Positions 52,903-62,785 of a DNA stretch of 64,000 nt are shown here, one piece after another. The stretch is from positions 248,001 through 312,000 of the forward strand of contig NZ_PQBZ01000013.1 in NCBI RefSeq assembly GCF_002964665.1. The letters are read 5' to 3'. The translations under genes and the position numbers were made by a program. A model generated the notes under the pieces. That model did not search any database, was not told the origin of the DNA, and saw only the letters and a list, made by a program, of their open reading frames with translations. This DNA is from Pseudoalteromonas sp. T1lg23B (GTDB lineage Bacteria > Pseudomonadota > Gammaproteobacteria > Enterobacterales > Alteromonadaceae). The first letter of the stretch is position 1. Every line of letters starts with the position of its first letter.

Positions 52903-54021
52903 ATGACGTTAAGTAATTATTTGCAGATGATGGTTGATAAGCAAGCATCTGATTTATTTGTGTCTGCTGGGTTGGTTATCAGTGCAAAAATCGATGGTGA
53001 ATTGAGGCCTCTGGGCGATGAGCGCATCGATGCTAAGGATGCTTTAATGCTGGTGGAATCGATCATGAGTGACAAGCAAAAGCAGGAGTTTCATGCTCAT
53101 AAAGAGAGTAATTTCGCAATTGTTACTGATGCTGGACGCTTTAGGGTATCTGCTTTTTGGCAGAGAGACTGTGCAGGTATGGTGATACGCAGGATCATCA
53201 CACAGATCCCTGATGTTGCTGAGCTTGGCTTACCCTCGGTCTTAACCGATGTGATCATGTCAAAAAGAGGGTTGGTGTTGTTTGTCGGTGGAACCGGCAC
53301 CGGTAAGTCAACCTCATTAGCCGCACTGTTAGGTTACCGTAACCGTAATCAAAGAGGTCATATTCTAACGATCGAAGACCCAATTGAATTTGTCCATGAA
53401 CACAAAAAAAGCATTGTTACTCAGCGTGAGGTTGGGCTAGACACTGAAAGCTTTGAGGCTGCTTTGAAAAGCTCGTTGCGTCAGGCACCTGATGTCATTT
53501 TAATCGGTGAAATTCGCTCACAGGAAACCATGGAATATGCGCTGAGCTTTGCCGAAACGGGTCACCTATGTGTGGCGACGCTACATGCAAATAATGCGAA
53601 TCAGGCTATTGATCGTATTATGCACCTAGTGCCGAAGGAAAAGCATGATAAGTTAAAGTACGATCTTTCGCTCAACCTGCGCGCCATTGTGGCTCAACAG
53701 CTTGTGCCAGCTGCTAAAGGCGATGGGCGAGTGGCTGCGATTGAAGTCTTGCTCAATACCCCATTGGTGGCTGAACTCATTAAAAAAGGCGATGTAGGCT
53801 CCATCAAAGAAGCGATGGCCAAATCCAAAGATATGGGGATGCAGACCTTTGATCAAGCCTTGTTTGAACTATACAAACAACAACGTATTAATTACGCAGA
53901 CGCATTGCATCACGCTGATTCACCGAATGATCTGAGATTAATGATCAAGCTGCAAAATAATGAACAGCAAGGCGCAGGCTTCTTACAAGGAGTTACGGTA
54001 GATGGGCTGGACAAAAAATAA
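52903..54021 (+). CDS. pilU: PilT-like ATPase PilU
   Basis: PilU is a second retraction ATPase that works with PilT. The 372-residue protein begins TLSNYLQMMVDKQASDLFVS and has Walker A GGTGTGKSTS, the Asp box VILIGEIRSQETM and the His box TGHLCVATLHANNA. The C-terminus has a PilU-like tail rather than the PilT AIRNLIRE motif. ATG 52903 follows GAGGAG; an in-frame TTG 15 bases earlier is unlikely. It starts 11 bases after pilT and overlaps the next gene by 20 bases. Confidence 0.95.
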   Translation: MTLSNYLQMMVDKQASDLFVSAGLVISAKIDGELRPLGDERIDAKDALMLVESIMSDKQKQEFHAHKESNFAIVTDAGRFRVSAFWQRDCAGMVIRRIITQIPDVAELGLPSVLTDVIMSKRGLVLFVGGTGTGKSTSLAALLGYRNRNQRGHILTIEDPIEFVHEHKKSIVTQREVGLDTESFEAALKSSLRQAPDVILIGEIRSQETMEYALSFAETGHLCVATLHANNANQAIDRIMHLVPKEKHDKLKYDLSLNLRAIVAQQLVPAAKGDGRVAAIEVLLNTPLVAELIKKGDVGSIKEAMAKSKDMGMQTFDQALFELYKQQRINYADALHHADSPNDLRLMIKLQNNEQQGAGFLQGVTVDGLDKK

Positions 54022-54877
54022 GCTGCTCCATTTATTATGCTGTTTGCTTTGGGGGTGGCATATATCCGGCTTTACGCAAAGCGAAAGTGTGCAGATGTAC
54101 ATTCGTGATGATGTATTTGCTGACTATCAACGCTTTTTAAAAGGCCGTTCCCCCCTAGACGTTGATGATTTTAGTGGTGGTTACATACGTCGGGATGTCG
54201 TTGATATGGTCCTGATACAAAAAGCCTTATTGTTAGGTGGGTTTGATAAAAAATTCACTTATCAAACGGGTAATGTAAATTTTCGTAATACCAAACTATT
54301 AGAGCAGGGGAAGTTGTTACTGAGCTTTGATAGTTATTGGCTGGCTGATGCGCGGCCGTTAGAACAACATGTTTATATTAGTGAAGCGGTGATCCGACAT
54401 GGTGAGTATTATGCTGGTATTTTTTATGCCCCGGATAATCATCAGGTCCTAAATTTAAGCCATTGGGATGAGCTTAAAACGTTGTCGGCAGTCAGCACGC
54501 CTCGCTGGCGTACTGACTGGAGTACTTTACAGCAGTTACCGCTAAAAAATCATGTGATAGAACATGAATGGGTAGCACAAGCACGGATGGTCAGTATGAA
54601 ATGGGTAGATTTTATGTTGATGCCACTCATGCCAAGTAAAAACAACGAGTACAAGCTGGAAGGAATCCACCTTGTTGCACATCCTAAGTGGGTGGTATTA
54701 CTGGATGGGAGTCGTCATTTTGTTGTGTCTAAGTTACACCCTGAGGGGGAGCGCGCTTTTGCTGCATTACAACAAGGACTCAAACAGCTAAGAGCACAGG
54801 GCATCATTAAAAAAGCCTATGCTCAAGCTGGGTTTATTCCGGATTGGTCAAAAATGAAGGAGCTGAAGGCACAGTAA
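54002..54877 (+). CDS. periplasmic binding-protein-like protein downstream of pilU
   Basis: This 291-residue protein has a signal peptide (LLHLLCCLLWGWHISGFTQ). The rest looks like a class II periplasmic binding fold without ABC or TRAP partners: QTGNVNFRNTKLLEQGKLLL, EAVIRHGEYYAGIFYAPDN and a C-terminal FAALQQGLKQLRAQGIIKKA helix that resembles solute-binding domains. The exact family is not recognised. It overlaps pilU by 20 bases and has AAGGAG nine bases before ATG 54002, so it is co-translated with the pilus motor genes. A link to pilus control is inference. Confidence 0.7.
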   Translation: MGWTKNKLLHLLCCLLWGWHISGFTQSESVQMYIRDDVFADYQRFLKGRSPLDVDDFSGGYIRRDVVDMVLIQKALLLGGFDKKFTYQTGNVNFRNTKLLEQGKLLLSFDSYWLADARPLEQHVYISEAVIRHGEYYAGIFYAPDNHQVLNLSHWDELKTLSAVSTPRWRTDWSTLQQLPLKNHVIEHEWVAQARMVSMKWVDFMLMPLMPSKNNEYKLEGIHLVAHPKWVVLLDGSRHFVVSKLHPEGERAFAALQQGLKQLRAQGIIKKAYAQAGFIPDWSKMKELKAQ

Positions 54878-54889
54878 AAAGCGTGTCAC

Positions 54890-55336
54890 CTATTGCCACA
54901 AACTTTCAAAATAACTTTCTAAAATAATGACAGCTGACATGCTATCAACATTCCCTTTACCGAGATTTCTGTAGCCACCTTGTTCAAAAAGCCTTGCCTT
55001 TGCATCTGCGGTAGTTAAGCGTTCATCATGGGTTTCTACGGGCAAACGGTAATTGTTGTGTAATCTGTTGGCAAACTTCTTTGCTTGAAAAGTGACTTGT
55101 TGATTGGTGCCATCCATATTCAGCGGTAAGCCGACCACTAACAAATCGGGTTGCCATTGATGAACATGCGCCTCGATTTCTGACCAATTGGGAATGCCAT
55201 CTCTGGCCTTAACGGCACCTAAACTGGTCGCAGTGCCGGTTATCTCTTGGCCGACAGCTATACCAATGCTTGTGGTGCCAAAATCAAACCCCATAATAGT
55301 GCGCTCGCCTGGGCGAGCTTGTTCTTTTTTTGTCAT
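54890..55336 (-). CDS. ruvX: RuvX/YqgF RNase H-fold nuclease
   Basis: This 148-residue RNase H-fold protein belongs to the YqgF family. It is linked to pre-16S rRNA 5' maturation and proposed as a Holliday-junction resolvase. Motifs are [17 protein letters not shown] with the first catalytic Asp, [13 protein letters not shown], and [16 protein letters not shown]. The C-terminal metal Asp region ([17 protein letters not shown]) is present. It follows yqgE after eight bases. Confidence 0.94.
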   Translation of the reverse strand: MTKKEQARPGERTIMGFDFGTTSIGIAVGQEITGTATSLGAVKARDGIPNWSEIEAHVHQWQPDLLVVGLPLNMDGTNQQVTFQAKKFANRLHNNYRLPVETHDERLTTADAKARLFEQGGYRNLGKGNVDSMSAVIILESYFESLWQ

Positions 55337-55344
55337 ATCTACTT

Positions 55345-55902
55345 CTATGCGTGACCAGCTTGAGAGCTGAGCTGCGCTGCATCAATTCCCAGCATTTGCA
55401 CTGCTTTTTCCCAGCGCTGTTCTGGAGGCGTATTGAATATGATGGCAGGATCCGCTTCAATCACTAGCCACGAGTTCTCGAGCAGTTCTTTTTCCAACTG
55501 ACCGCGTTCCCAGCCGGCATATCCTAATGTGATTAAAAACGCATCTGGGCAGCTATTTGAAGTCAAAGATGCTAATACATCTTTTGACGTCGTGATCATG
55601 ATGTCAGAGCTGAGCTCTTGACTGGATGAATAACCTAACTTAGGGGTATGCAGTACAAACCCCCTATCAGTATGAACGGGACCGCCAGCAAAGACATGTT
55701 GCGCCGCTGCTGGAGTAGTTTTGTCGTTGTCGATCTCTATTTTGTCGAGTAACTCGCCAACTGTAACATCAATAGGGTGGTTAACAACTAGGCCCATCGC
55801 CCCATTCTCATTGTGCTCACAGATGTAGGTCACTGTGTGCTTGAAAAAAGGGTCTTGTAAGCTGGGCATTGCGATTAAAAAATGGTTTTCTAATGATTGC
55901 AT
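55345..55902 (-). CDS. YqgE/AlgH-family protein
   Basis: This 185-residue cytoplasmic protein belongs to the UPF0301 (YqgE/AlgH) family, recognised by [15 protein letters not shown] at the start, [27 protein letters not shown] and [14 protein letters not shown] [16 protein letters not shown]. Its biochemical role is not established; AlgH was linked to alginate regulation in Pseudomonas. It sits between gshB and ruvX in the usual order. Confidence 0.95.
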   Translation of the reverse strand: MQSLENHFLIAMPSLQDPFFKHTVTYICEHNENGAMGLVVNHPIDVTVGELLDKIEIDNDKTTPAAAQHVFAGGPVHTDRGFVLHTPKLGYSSSQELSSDIMITTSKDVLASLTSNSCPDAFLITLGYAGWERGQLEKELLENSWLVIEADPAIIFNTPPEQRWEKAVQMLGIDAAQLSSQAGHA

Positions 55903-55925
55903 ATGTGTCGCCCCGTTATGTGATT

Positions 55926-56882
55926 TTATTTAGTATGGGCGAGTTTTACTTCTATCGCATCATAAAACTTGTCCATAATTGAAATATCGTACGCTGCTTC
56001 AATTTCTTTAACGCACGTTGGTGCTGTGACGTTAATTTCAGTAAGTTTATTACCAATAATATCTAAACCTACAAATAGTAATCCTTTGGCCTTTAAAGTC
56101 GGTGCAACGGCCTCGGCAATTTTCAAATCATCTTCGCTTAGAGGACGCGCTTCACCGCGACCACCAGCGGCAAGGTTGCCTCGTGTCTCACCACCTTGAG
56201 GAATACGTGCAAGGCAGTAAGGGATCACTTCGCCATCCACCACCAAAACGCGTTTATCTCCCTGTTTGATTTCGGGGATATACTGTTGAGCCATAGCAAA
56301 GCGTTGACCATGTTCGGTGAGTGTCTCGCAGATCACACCGATATTCGGGTCATCTTGCTTCACTCTAAAGATAGAGGCCCCACCCATGCCATCTAATGGT
56401 TTGAGGATAATATCTTGATGCTTAGTCAAAAACTCTCTGATTTGTGCTTGAGAGCGAGTCACCAAAGTGTCTGGTGTATGTTCACTGAACCAGGCGGTAA
56501 ACAACTTTTCGTTGGCATCTCGTAAACTCTGGGGTTTGTTTACAACTAAACATCCGGCCAGTTCTGCGCGCTCTAATATATATGTTGCGTAAATATACTC
56601 AGTATCAAAAGGAGGATCTTTGCGCATTAAGATGACGTCTAAATCGGCCAGTTCAATGGTCTGTTTATCTTCTAGTTCGTACCAATGTGCTGCATCGTCA
56701 AATACCTTGGCCCTGGCCACCGTCGCTTTAGCATGACCTTGATACATAAACAGGTCACCCATCTCCATGTAGTAAAGCTCATAACCACGAGCTTGCGCCG
56801 CCATCATCATGGCAAAGCCGGTGTCTTTTTTAATGTTAAATCCACTAATAGGGTCGGAAATAATTCCTAATTTAATTGCCAT
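55926..56882 (-). CDS. gshB: glutathione synthetase
   Basis: This ATP-grasp enzyme joins gamma-glutamylcysteine and glycine to give glutathione. The 318-residue protein has KLGIISDPISGFNIKKDT at the N-terminus, RKDPPFDTEYIYATY, VNKPQSLRDANEKLF, the ATP-binding KPLDGMGGASIFR, QGDKRVLVVDGE and the glycine-rich GGETRGNLAAGGRGEA loop. It is full length and leads yqgE by 23 bases. Confidence 0.96.
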   Translation of the reverse strand: MAIKLGIISDPISGFNIKKDTGFAMMMAAQARGYELYYMEMGDLFMYQGHAKATVARAKVFDDAAHWYELEDKQTIELADLDVILMRKDPPFDTEYIYATYILERAELAGCLVVNKPQSLRDANEKLFTAWFSEHTPDTLVTRSQAQIREFLTKHQDIILKPLDGMGGASIFRVKQDDPNIGVICETLTEHGQRFAMAQQYIPEIKQGDKRVLVVDGEVIPYCLARIPQGGETRGNLAAGGRGEARPLSEDDLKIAEAVAPTLKAKGLLFVGLDIIGNKLTEINVTAPTCVKEIEAAYDISIMDKFYDAIEVKLAHTK

Positions 56883-56931
56883 GCGTCACCTTCATACTGT
56901 TTTACCTTACTATGGGGCCGAATAATCAAAA

Positions 56932-57666
56932 TTAAAGAGCAAGATCACCAAACTGCAATTGCAATGCACTGAGCACTGTTAGTGCTGCGGTCTCAGTTCG
57001 CAGCACACGTGGACCTAAGCGGACATCTATAAACCCTTGCTCGTTGGTAGCCTTGATTTCTTCATCGGTAAATCCTCCTTCAGGACCAACGATAAAACGA
57101 ACGCCTTGTGTTGGTGCAGGCAGGGTTTTGATACTGTGTTCCGCTCTTGGATGTAATGTTAGTTTTAGTTCATCAGATTGTTGCGCCAACCAGCTATTGA
57201 TATCAATAGGAGGATGGATGGTGGTGATGGTATTTCTACCCGATTGTTCTGCCGCCGCAATCGCTATTTTTTGCCATTGAGCATGTTTTTTAGCTAAGCG
57301 ATCACCGGATAGTTTTACGCCACAGCGAGTAGTAAATAAAGGAGTGATTTCGGTTATTCCCAATTCCACAGACTTTTGAATTGTAAAGTCCATTTTATCT
57401 CCTCTGGAGATACCTTGGCCGAGGTGAATTTTCAGCGGTGACTCACAATCGTGATCATTAAACTCAAGAACTTGGGCGATAACTACTTTTTTCCCTACCT
57501 CGATTAACTCACACAGATATTCGCCGCCTTGACCATTGAATAATGAGACTTTGTCTGAGACTTGCATACGAAGGACACGGGAAAGGTGGCCCGCGGCGTC
57601 TTCATCGAGTGTAACTTGTGTGTTTAATTTTAATTCTGAAGGTTGATAAATATGGGGAATGCGCAT
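56932..57666 (-). CDS. rsmE: 16S rRNA (uracil-1498-N3)-methyltransferase RsmE
   Basis: This SPOUT-class methyltransferase modifies U1498 of 16S rRNA. The 244-residue protein has an N-terminal PUA-like domain (DEDAAGHLSRVLRM, GQGGEYLCEL) and a C-terminal trefoil-knot domain with FIVGPEGGFTDEEI and RLGPRVLRTETAAL at the SAM site. It precedes gshB by 49 bases. Confidence 0.95.
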   Translation of the reverse strand: MRIPHIYQPSELKLNTQVTLDEDAAGHLSRVLRMQVSDKVSLFNGQGGEYLCELIEVGKKVVIAQVLEFNDHDCESPLKIHLGQGISRGDKMDFTIQKSVELGITEITPLFTTRCGVKLSGDRLAKKHAQWQKIAIAAAEQSGRNTITTIHPPIDINSWLAQQSDELKLTLHPRAEHSIKTLPAPTQGVRFIVGPEGGFTDEEIKATNEQGFIDVRLGPRVLRTETAALTVLSALQLQFGDLAL

Positions 57667-57759
57667 AATGAGCCCAAGTAAAATAGCAATGCGCTAATAG
57701 TAAAGTTTTGCGCTCTAAGCGTCTAGTTTCACTTGTGGTTTGTTCATATTAAGGCTGCG

Positions 57760-58236
57760 CTAGTCGGTTTCGAGTTTACACAAAGAAGCTTCGATGTCTT
57801 CTCCGACGTTTGGTAACGGGCCTTGGCAGGATAAATGGTTTATGTTTGCTTTGTCGGTGAGCTTTTGGTACTTAAATCCGCCATCTTCTTGTTGATCCAA
57901 TAAATAGCGTACTGGGTGTAGTGAGTTAAAGATAAACTGTTGCTCTTTGTTGGCGAGGTGATAGTCCAGACTGGAGATGAGTACCCCACAAATATTGTGG
58001 TGTTCATTAAGATAACTAGCTAACTCAGACACGCTTATTTCGTTCGCAAAATCGCAATAGCTATAATCTTTGATCAGTTCATCAAACATCATTTTAAGAA
58101 GGTGACGTGTGTTATCTCCTGCTACGATTAATTGGCTTTTTTTATTATGTGAATGTTTGCGCAAATACTCAGCATATTCCCTGCTGAACTCGCTATTGCT
58201 GTCAACTAACAGATAATTATCAGGTTTGATAGACAT
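57760..58236 (-). CDS. conserved-looking hypothetical protein
   Basis: This 158-residue cytoplasmic protein is not recognised. It starts SIKPDNYLLVDSNSEFSREY and alternates strands and helices (VSELASYLNEHHNICGVLIS then SLDYHLAN), which vaguely recalls a receiver-like alpha/beta fold without clear phospho-acceptor motifs. ATG 58236 is chosen because AGGTGGGG precedes it; ATG 58257 would add seven residues. It lies 30 bases behind the DUF350 gene and probably shares its transcript. Confidence 0.65.
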   Translation of the reverse strand: MSIKPDNYLLVDSNSEFSREYAEYLRKHSHNKKSQLIVAGDNTRHLLKMMFDELIKDYSYCDFANEISVSELASYLNEHHNICGVLISSLDYHLANKEQQFIFNSLHPVRYLLDQQEDGGFKYQKLTDKANINHLSCQGPLPNVGEDIEASLCKLETD

Positions 58237-58266
58237 GGCCCCACCTAGTGCAGCCATGTCCAGCGG

Positions 58267-59160
58267 CTACACGGAAAAAGTACTAATTAGTAGATAGCCT
58301 ATTGATGCGAAAACCGCAAATTCGATACAGGCGATACCGATGTTGTCTTGGTGGTCGACTTCTAGCCCTATGTCAACTTTAGGTAACGAAACATACAGCA
58401 ACAGGTAACTGCTCACATATAACAATGCCCACATCAGGCCGCAATGTAGCACTACCGAAAAAAGGTTTTCGACTATCATCGCGCCGTGATAGGGTGCGCT
58501 GTGTAAGCCCGCATAAATAGCTAAAGATAAGCCAATAGTTTTACCCGCATAGCGAATCCCGATAGAGGTATTTGCGAGGTTGAAGTTTTGCTGTAATGAC
58601 GCACCTTGATTCACTCGGGCAAAGCGACTTTCTCGCAGCTTGCTATCCAGAGCAAATAGCCCCTGTAACAGTAAAAAGCTTAGGCTGACCACCAATAAGT
58701 CGCTAATGCCTTTTGGATGAACCCAGTGATACAAGCCTAGCACCAAGATGCCATTGGCTATCAACATACCCGAGTCAACCAGTGCCGCGCATATATTTTG
58801 TTTGAGAATGGCTTGCTCTTCATTGAATTGGTACAAGATCCATTTGCGATGGATGTATTGCCCAAATGCTACAAAGGCGAGCAGCAACAATAGCATCACC
58901 GAGGACTGGATGGGCTGTGCCAGTGCGGTAGAAAATTTTATGTCTTCAAAAAAATAGGCCACGCTAAAAGCAATGACTGAAATTTGGCACGCATAACTGA
59001 TACCGAGAGCAAAATTATCACGTTTGGCGAGCTCCTCCTGTAGTTCCTGCTTAGCGCGATGCTGAACTAACAAACGTAAAATGGTCACAACCAGACAAAT
59101 CACGATAAAGCTTGAAAAAATCGCAAAAAAATTGATGTTCTGCAACGACAAATAAGTCAT
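58267..59160 (-). CDS. DUF350-family integral membrane protein
   Basis: This 297-residue membrane protein carries two DUF350-like halves, each with several hydrophobic helices (FAIFSSFIVICLVVTILRLL, SSVMLLLLLAFVAFGQYIHR; then GISDLLVVSLSFLLLQGLFA, LMWALLYVSSYLLLYVSL). The N-terminal half has a conserved R-D-N-F-A-L-G-I-S segment and the C-terminal half the similar D-H-Q-D-N-I-G-I-A. No function is established for the family. It is divergent from glnE across 80 bases. Confidence 0.8.
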   Translation of the reverse strand: MTYLSLQNINFFAIFSSFIVICLVVTILRLLVQHRAKQELQEELAKRDNFALGISYACQISVIAFSVAYFFEDIKFSTALAQPIQSSVMLLLLLAFVAFGQYIHRKWILYQFNEEQAILKQNICAALVDSGMLIANGILVLGLYHWVHPKGISDLLVVSLSFLLLQGLFALDSKLRESRFARVNQGASLQQNFNLANTSIGIRYAGKTIGLSLAIYAGLHSAPYHGAMIVENLFSVVLHCGLMWALLYVSSYLLLYVSLPKVDIGLEVDHQDNIGIACIEFAVFASIGYLLISTFSV

Positions 59161-59240
59161 ATTCGCTCTACTGATAAATTTTAGATATTGTTACTATAAC
59201 TACTCCCAACTCATTGAGCCATATAGCTATGGAGATTTTT

Positions 59241-62054
59241 ATGCATGATGTCACCTTACCCCATTTGTTGGCTCAATTAGCACAACAGCGTTGGCAACAG
59301 TTATACGATACTGATCCCATTGACGCAGGTTTGGCTCGCTTACTTGCGATGAGTGATTTTGCTTTTAAAGTTTTGCAGCAAGACCCTGCTTTAGGAGATT
59401 GGTTGCGCGATGAACAGCAAATGCAAATACGAGACGTGCCTAATCCATTACCGGACGATTTGTCATCCCTTGATGAACAAAGCTGCTTTAGATTATTGAG
59501 GAAATATCGTCAACGCTACTGGTTAAAGGTCATGTGGCTGGATTTAGTAAAAGGAAATGAGATTGCTGATAGCATTCACTATGTATCCAAATTGTCTGAG
59601 GGGCTGATTGATGCAGCTAATCAATGGGCGTTTGCACAAACAGTCAATCAATGTGGCACACCATTTGACGAAGCGGGTAATGCGTTACCCATGCTGGTGT
59701 TGGGGATGGGAAAGCTTGGCGGGGGAGAATTAAACTTTTCATCGGACATCGATCTTATTTTTTGCTACCCACACAATGTTCACACCCAAGGTGGGCGCAA
59801 AAGTGTTGAGGCACAGGTGTTTTATACTAAGGTGGCACAAAAGCTCATTGCTGCTTTAAATCAGGTGACTGTGGATGGTCAGGTTTTTAGAGTTGATATG
59901 CGTTTGAGGCCTTTTGGTGACAGCGGTCCTTTGGTTATGAGTCTATCGGCAATGGAAGACTACTACCAAGATCAAGGACGGGAGTGGGAGCGTTATGCCA
60001 TGCTCAAAGCGCGTTTGTTGGGAAAATCGAATGAGTATTGGCCGATATTTTACCAAATGATGCGTCCTTTCGTTTATCGCCGTTATATTGATTTTTCGGT
60101 CATTGAATCGCTTAGAAAAATGAAGCATATGATCGCGCAAGAAGTGAGACGCAAAGGGCTGATAAATAATATAAAGCTTGGTGCTGGAGGGATCCGTGAA
60201 GTTGAATTCATCGTGCAGGCTTTGCAGATGATCCGAGGCGGTCGAGACACTAGCTTACAAACCCCTTCGTTGTTAGAAGCGCTTAGTCAGCTCGATGAAC
60301 TTGAAGTGATCCCCCATGACGCGGTGTGCTCTTTAAGAGAAAGCTATTTATATTTACGCACCATTGAGCAGTACTTACAGGCGTTTGATGATCAACAAAC
60401 ACAAACCTTACCGCAAAACGAAATAGATCAGATGCGGCTGCGTGTATTGATCCAAAAAGCTGATTATCAGCAGTGTCTTGAGTGTATTCAAAGCGTCATG
60501 ATTAAGATTCGTGATGAGTTTACTCAGGTGATAGGCGATGAACCTTTTGAACAAACATCGTTTGACGAAGCCTTCACATATGTGTGGTTGGAAGGGGATA
60601 CACAACAGCTGGCTAATAAGCTAGAAGCAAGCCAAATAGAACCATGGCAGAGCGCTTTACATAGCTTCAAACAGGCATTAACCAAGCGACAAATGGGCGC
60701 CCGAGGTGCTGATATACTCGATAAACTTATCCCGTGCTTGTTGTACCAAGCGGCTGAGCAAAAGTTGGTCGCTGAAGAGCTTACCAGTGTGCTCAATATC
60801 ATAGCCATGATTGCTTCTAGGACAGCTTACCTTGAGCTGTTATATGAAAATCAGGGGGCACTAAAGCAGTTGGTGTATTTGTGCTCTCATAGTTTGTGGA
60901 TAGCTGAGCACATCGCAAAATACCCTATGCTGCTTGATGAACTGCTGGACCCAGCAGCGCTTTACAAACCATTACCGTTGAATGCGTACAAGCTTGAGAT
61001 TCGACAATATTTTTTACGTATTGAGCAGCATGATCTTGAGCAGCAAATGGAGGCTTTAAGGCAGTTCAAACAGGCCCATCAATTGCGCATCGCAGCGGCT
61101 GATGCAACCGATGTACTCAGTATTATGAAAGTGAGTGATCATTTAACGGCATTGGCTGAAGCGATTATAGAGCAAGCGGTGAATTTAGCTTGGCAGCAAA
61201 TGATAGAGCGCTATGGACAGCCCGAGGGGTGCGATGAGGTGGCCAAAGGGTTTGGTGTTATCGCATATGGTAAAGCCGGAGGTTGGGAGTTGGGATATGA
61301 CTCTGATTTAGACTTGGTATTTGTGCACAACAGCGATGGCGACAGTTATACGCAAGGAGAAAAGGCCATTCCAGCACGGCAGTTTTATCTAAAGCTGGCA
61401 CAACGGCTGATGCACTTGTTCAATACCAGAACGGCGTCAGGCATATTGTATGAACTTGATACGAGGCTGCGCCCAGAGGGCAACTCTGGCTTGTTGGCGA
61501 TTAACCTAGAGAGCTTTTATCAGTATCAGCTGCAACAGGCATGGACATGGGAGCATCAGGCGCTAGTGCGTGCACGTATGGTATTGGGTGAGCAAAGTAT
61601 GTTTGAGCGTTTTACACAGATCCGCACCGCTGTTTTGACACAATCTAGGGACAGCAAAGAGCTGGCAGAGAATGTCGCTTCAATGCGAGAGAAAATGCGT
61701 ACGCATTTGTCCAAAGACAGCGACGACGTATTTGACCTAAAGCAAGGGCTCGGTGGCATGACTGACATAGAGTTTCTTGCGCAATTTCTAGTGTTAAATT
61801 TTGCCGCAGAGCATCCGCTTTTGACTGAGCATACTGACAATGTTCGTATTCTGGCTCATGCCAAAGAGTTGGCAATATTGAACAATGAAGAACAAGCGCT
61901 GCTGACACAGGCATATTGCTTCTTTAGGGAGCAATATCACAAACAAAGTTTAAATGGACAAGGCAAGTGCGTGAGTTGGGACACGCAGCTTGCGCAGTTA
62001 TCAGCACAGGTGCTGACGATTTTCAGACGTCATTTAGGTGATTTAGTCAAATAA
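59241..62054 (+). CDS. glnE: glutamine synthetase adenylyltransferase/deadenylase
   Basis: GlnE adds and removes AMP on glutamine synthetase in response to PII, tuning nitrogen assimilation. The 937-residue protein has two nucleotidyltransferase domains. The N-terminal deadenylylase has GMGKLGGGELNFSSDIDLIF and the C-terminal adenylylase has AYGKAGGWELGYDSDLDLVF, with GlnD/PII-responsive helical domains between (KLGAGGIREVEFIVQALQ, LKQGLGGMTDIEFLAQ). ATG 59241 has GGAG six bases upstream. ATG 59229 and TTG 59214 in frame upstream are less likely. Confidence 0.95.
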   Translation: MHDVTLPHLLAQLAQQRWQQLYDTDPIDAGLARLLAMSDFAFKVLQQDPALGDWLRDEQQMQIRDVPNPLPDDLSSLDEQSCFRLLRKYRQRYWLKVMWLDLVKGNEIADSIHYVSKLSEGLIDAANQWAFAQTVNQCGTPFDEAGNALPMLVLGMGKLGGGELNFSSDIDLIFCYPHNVHTQGGRKSVEAQVFYTKVAQKLIAALNQVTVDGQVFRVDMRLRPFGDSGPLVMSLSAMEDYYQDQGREWERYAMLKARLLGKSNEYWPIFYQMMRPFVYRRYIDFSVIESLRKMKHMIAQEVRRKGLINNIKLGAGGIREVEFIVQALQMIRGGRDTSLQTPSLLEALSQLDELEVIPHDAVCSLRESYLYLRTIEQYLQAFDDQQTQTLPQNEIDQMRLRVLIQKADYQQCLECIQSVMIKIRDEFTQVIGDEPFEQTSFDEAFTYVWLEGDTQQLANKLEASQIEPWQSALHSFKQALTKRQMGARGADILDKLIPCLLYQAAEQKLVAEELTSVLNIIAMIASRTAYLELLYENQGALKQLVYLCSHSLWIAEHIAKYPMLLDELLDPAALYKPLPLNAYKLEIRQYFLRIEQHDLEQQMEALRQFKQAHQLRIAAADATDVLSIMKVSDHLTALAEAIIEQAVNLAWQQMIERYGQPEGCDEVAKGFGVIAYGKAGGWELGYDSDLDLVFVHNSDGDSYTQGEKAIPARQFYLKLAQRLMHLFNTRTASGILYELDTRLRPEGNSGLLAINLESFYQYQLQQAWTWEHQALVRARMVLGEQSMFERFTQIRTAVLTQSRDSKELAENVASMREKMRTHLSKDSDDVFDLKQGLGGMTDIEFLAQFLVLNFAAEHPLLTEHTDNVRILAHAKELAILNNEEQALLTQAYCFFREQYHKQSLNGQGKCVSWDTQLAQLSAQVLTIFRRHLGDLVK

Positions 62055-62070
62055 AAACAAACTGAAGATG

Positions 62071-62096
62071 GCAGACCGTTGATATTAACGGTCTGC
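62071..62096. terminator. glnE terminator
   Basis: GCAGACCGTT (62071-62080) pairs with AACGGTCTGC (62087-62096), ten base pairs with a six-base loop, followed by TTAATTA. It lies between glnE and the convergent TcpQ-domain gene. Confidence 0.75.
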
Positions 62097-62777
62097 TTAA
62101 TTAGCGAGTTTACGACAGTTATCCCTTACAAATCGGGTTGGTTTCTCAGTGATAACGGCTGCTCGTTGGCGATAACAGAAAAAGGTATAGATCTCATACT
62201 CAAAATCATCATTGATCGCTCTGCCGACTTGATAAAGAGCTGACAAAAAATTACTGTCAACGCGGAAATTCTGTTTCACCACATAATCTTTGTCTAAATA
62301 CCAGAATAGCTCTACATCCTCTCTGCGAGCATATTCAGATAATACTCCACGCAAAGTATCGCCAGATTCGAAACGTCTAGGTTCATACTCACCGGTCCAA
62401 CGTTGGCTGGAAGGTTTGACGACTCGCTCACGGTCCTTCAGTGCTTCATCTAGTCTAAAGCTTGGTGTGCCTAACTCAATGACAAATTTGGCGCGTTCGG
62501 TATCACGACTAGAAGTTCTGTTACGAAAGCTTTCGTAAAACTGAGAGAAGCCTCTAGCAGCAACGTTTGAACTGGTACCGACATTCATTTTTGGTAAAGC
62601 GCCAAATAGAAAATAGTAGGCAGCAAAAACCAAAATGAAAGCGAGTGACAAGTGTTTAATCCAAAACCACATGGCGGCAACGGGTTTGGCCTTTTTGTTT
62701 CTTTTCACTTGCGGCTCAGTGTTTACCTTAGGTTTTGGTGTCGGTCTTTGTATTTTTTTACTTTTTCTTATAACCAT
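62097..62777 (-). CDS. TcpQ-like C-terminal-domain membrane protein
   Basis: This 226-residue protein has a very basic, Pro/Lys-rich N-terminus (first 35 residues), one membrane helix (HLSLAFILVFAAYYFLFG) and a periplasmic part. Its C-terminal segment (about 135-220) GDTLRGVLSEYARREDVELF, YVVKQNFRVDSNFLSALYQV and IYTFFCYRQRAAVI resembles the toxin-coregulated-pilus Q (TcpQ) C-terminal domain found in secretion-associated proteins. No pilus genes are adjacent. Function is uncertain. It follows the lpxL-like gene by eight bases. Confidence 0.7.
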   Translation of the reverse strand: MVIRKSKKIQRPTPKPKVNTEPQVKRNKKAKPVAAMWFWIKHLSLAFILVFAAYYFLFGALPKMNVGTSSNVAARGFSQFYESFRNRTSSRDTERAKFVIELGTPSFRLDEALKDRERVVKPSSQRWTGEYEPRRFESGDTLRGVLSEYARREDVELFWYLDKDYVVKQNFRVDSNFLSALYQVGRAINDDFEYEIYTFFCYRQRAAVITEKPTRFVRDNCRKLAN

Positions 62778-62785
62778 AAATAAAG

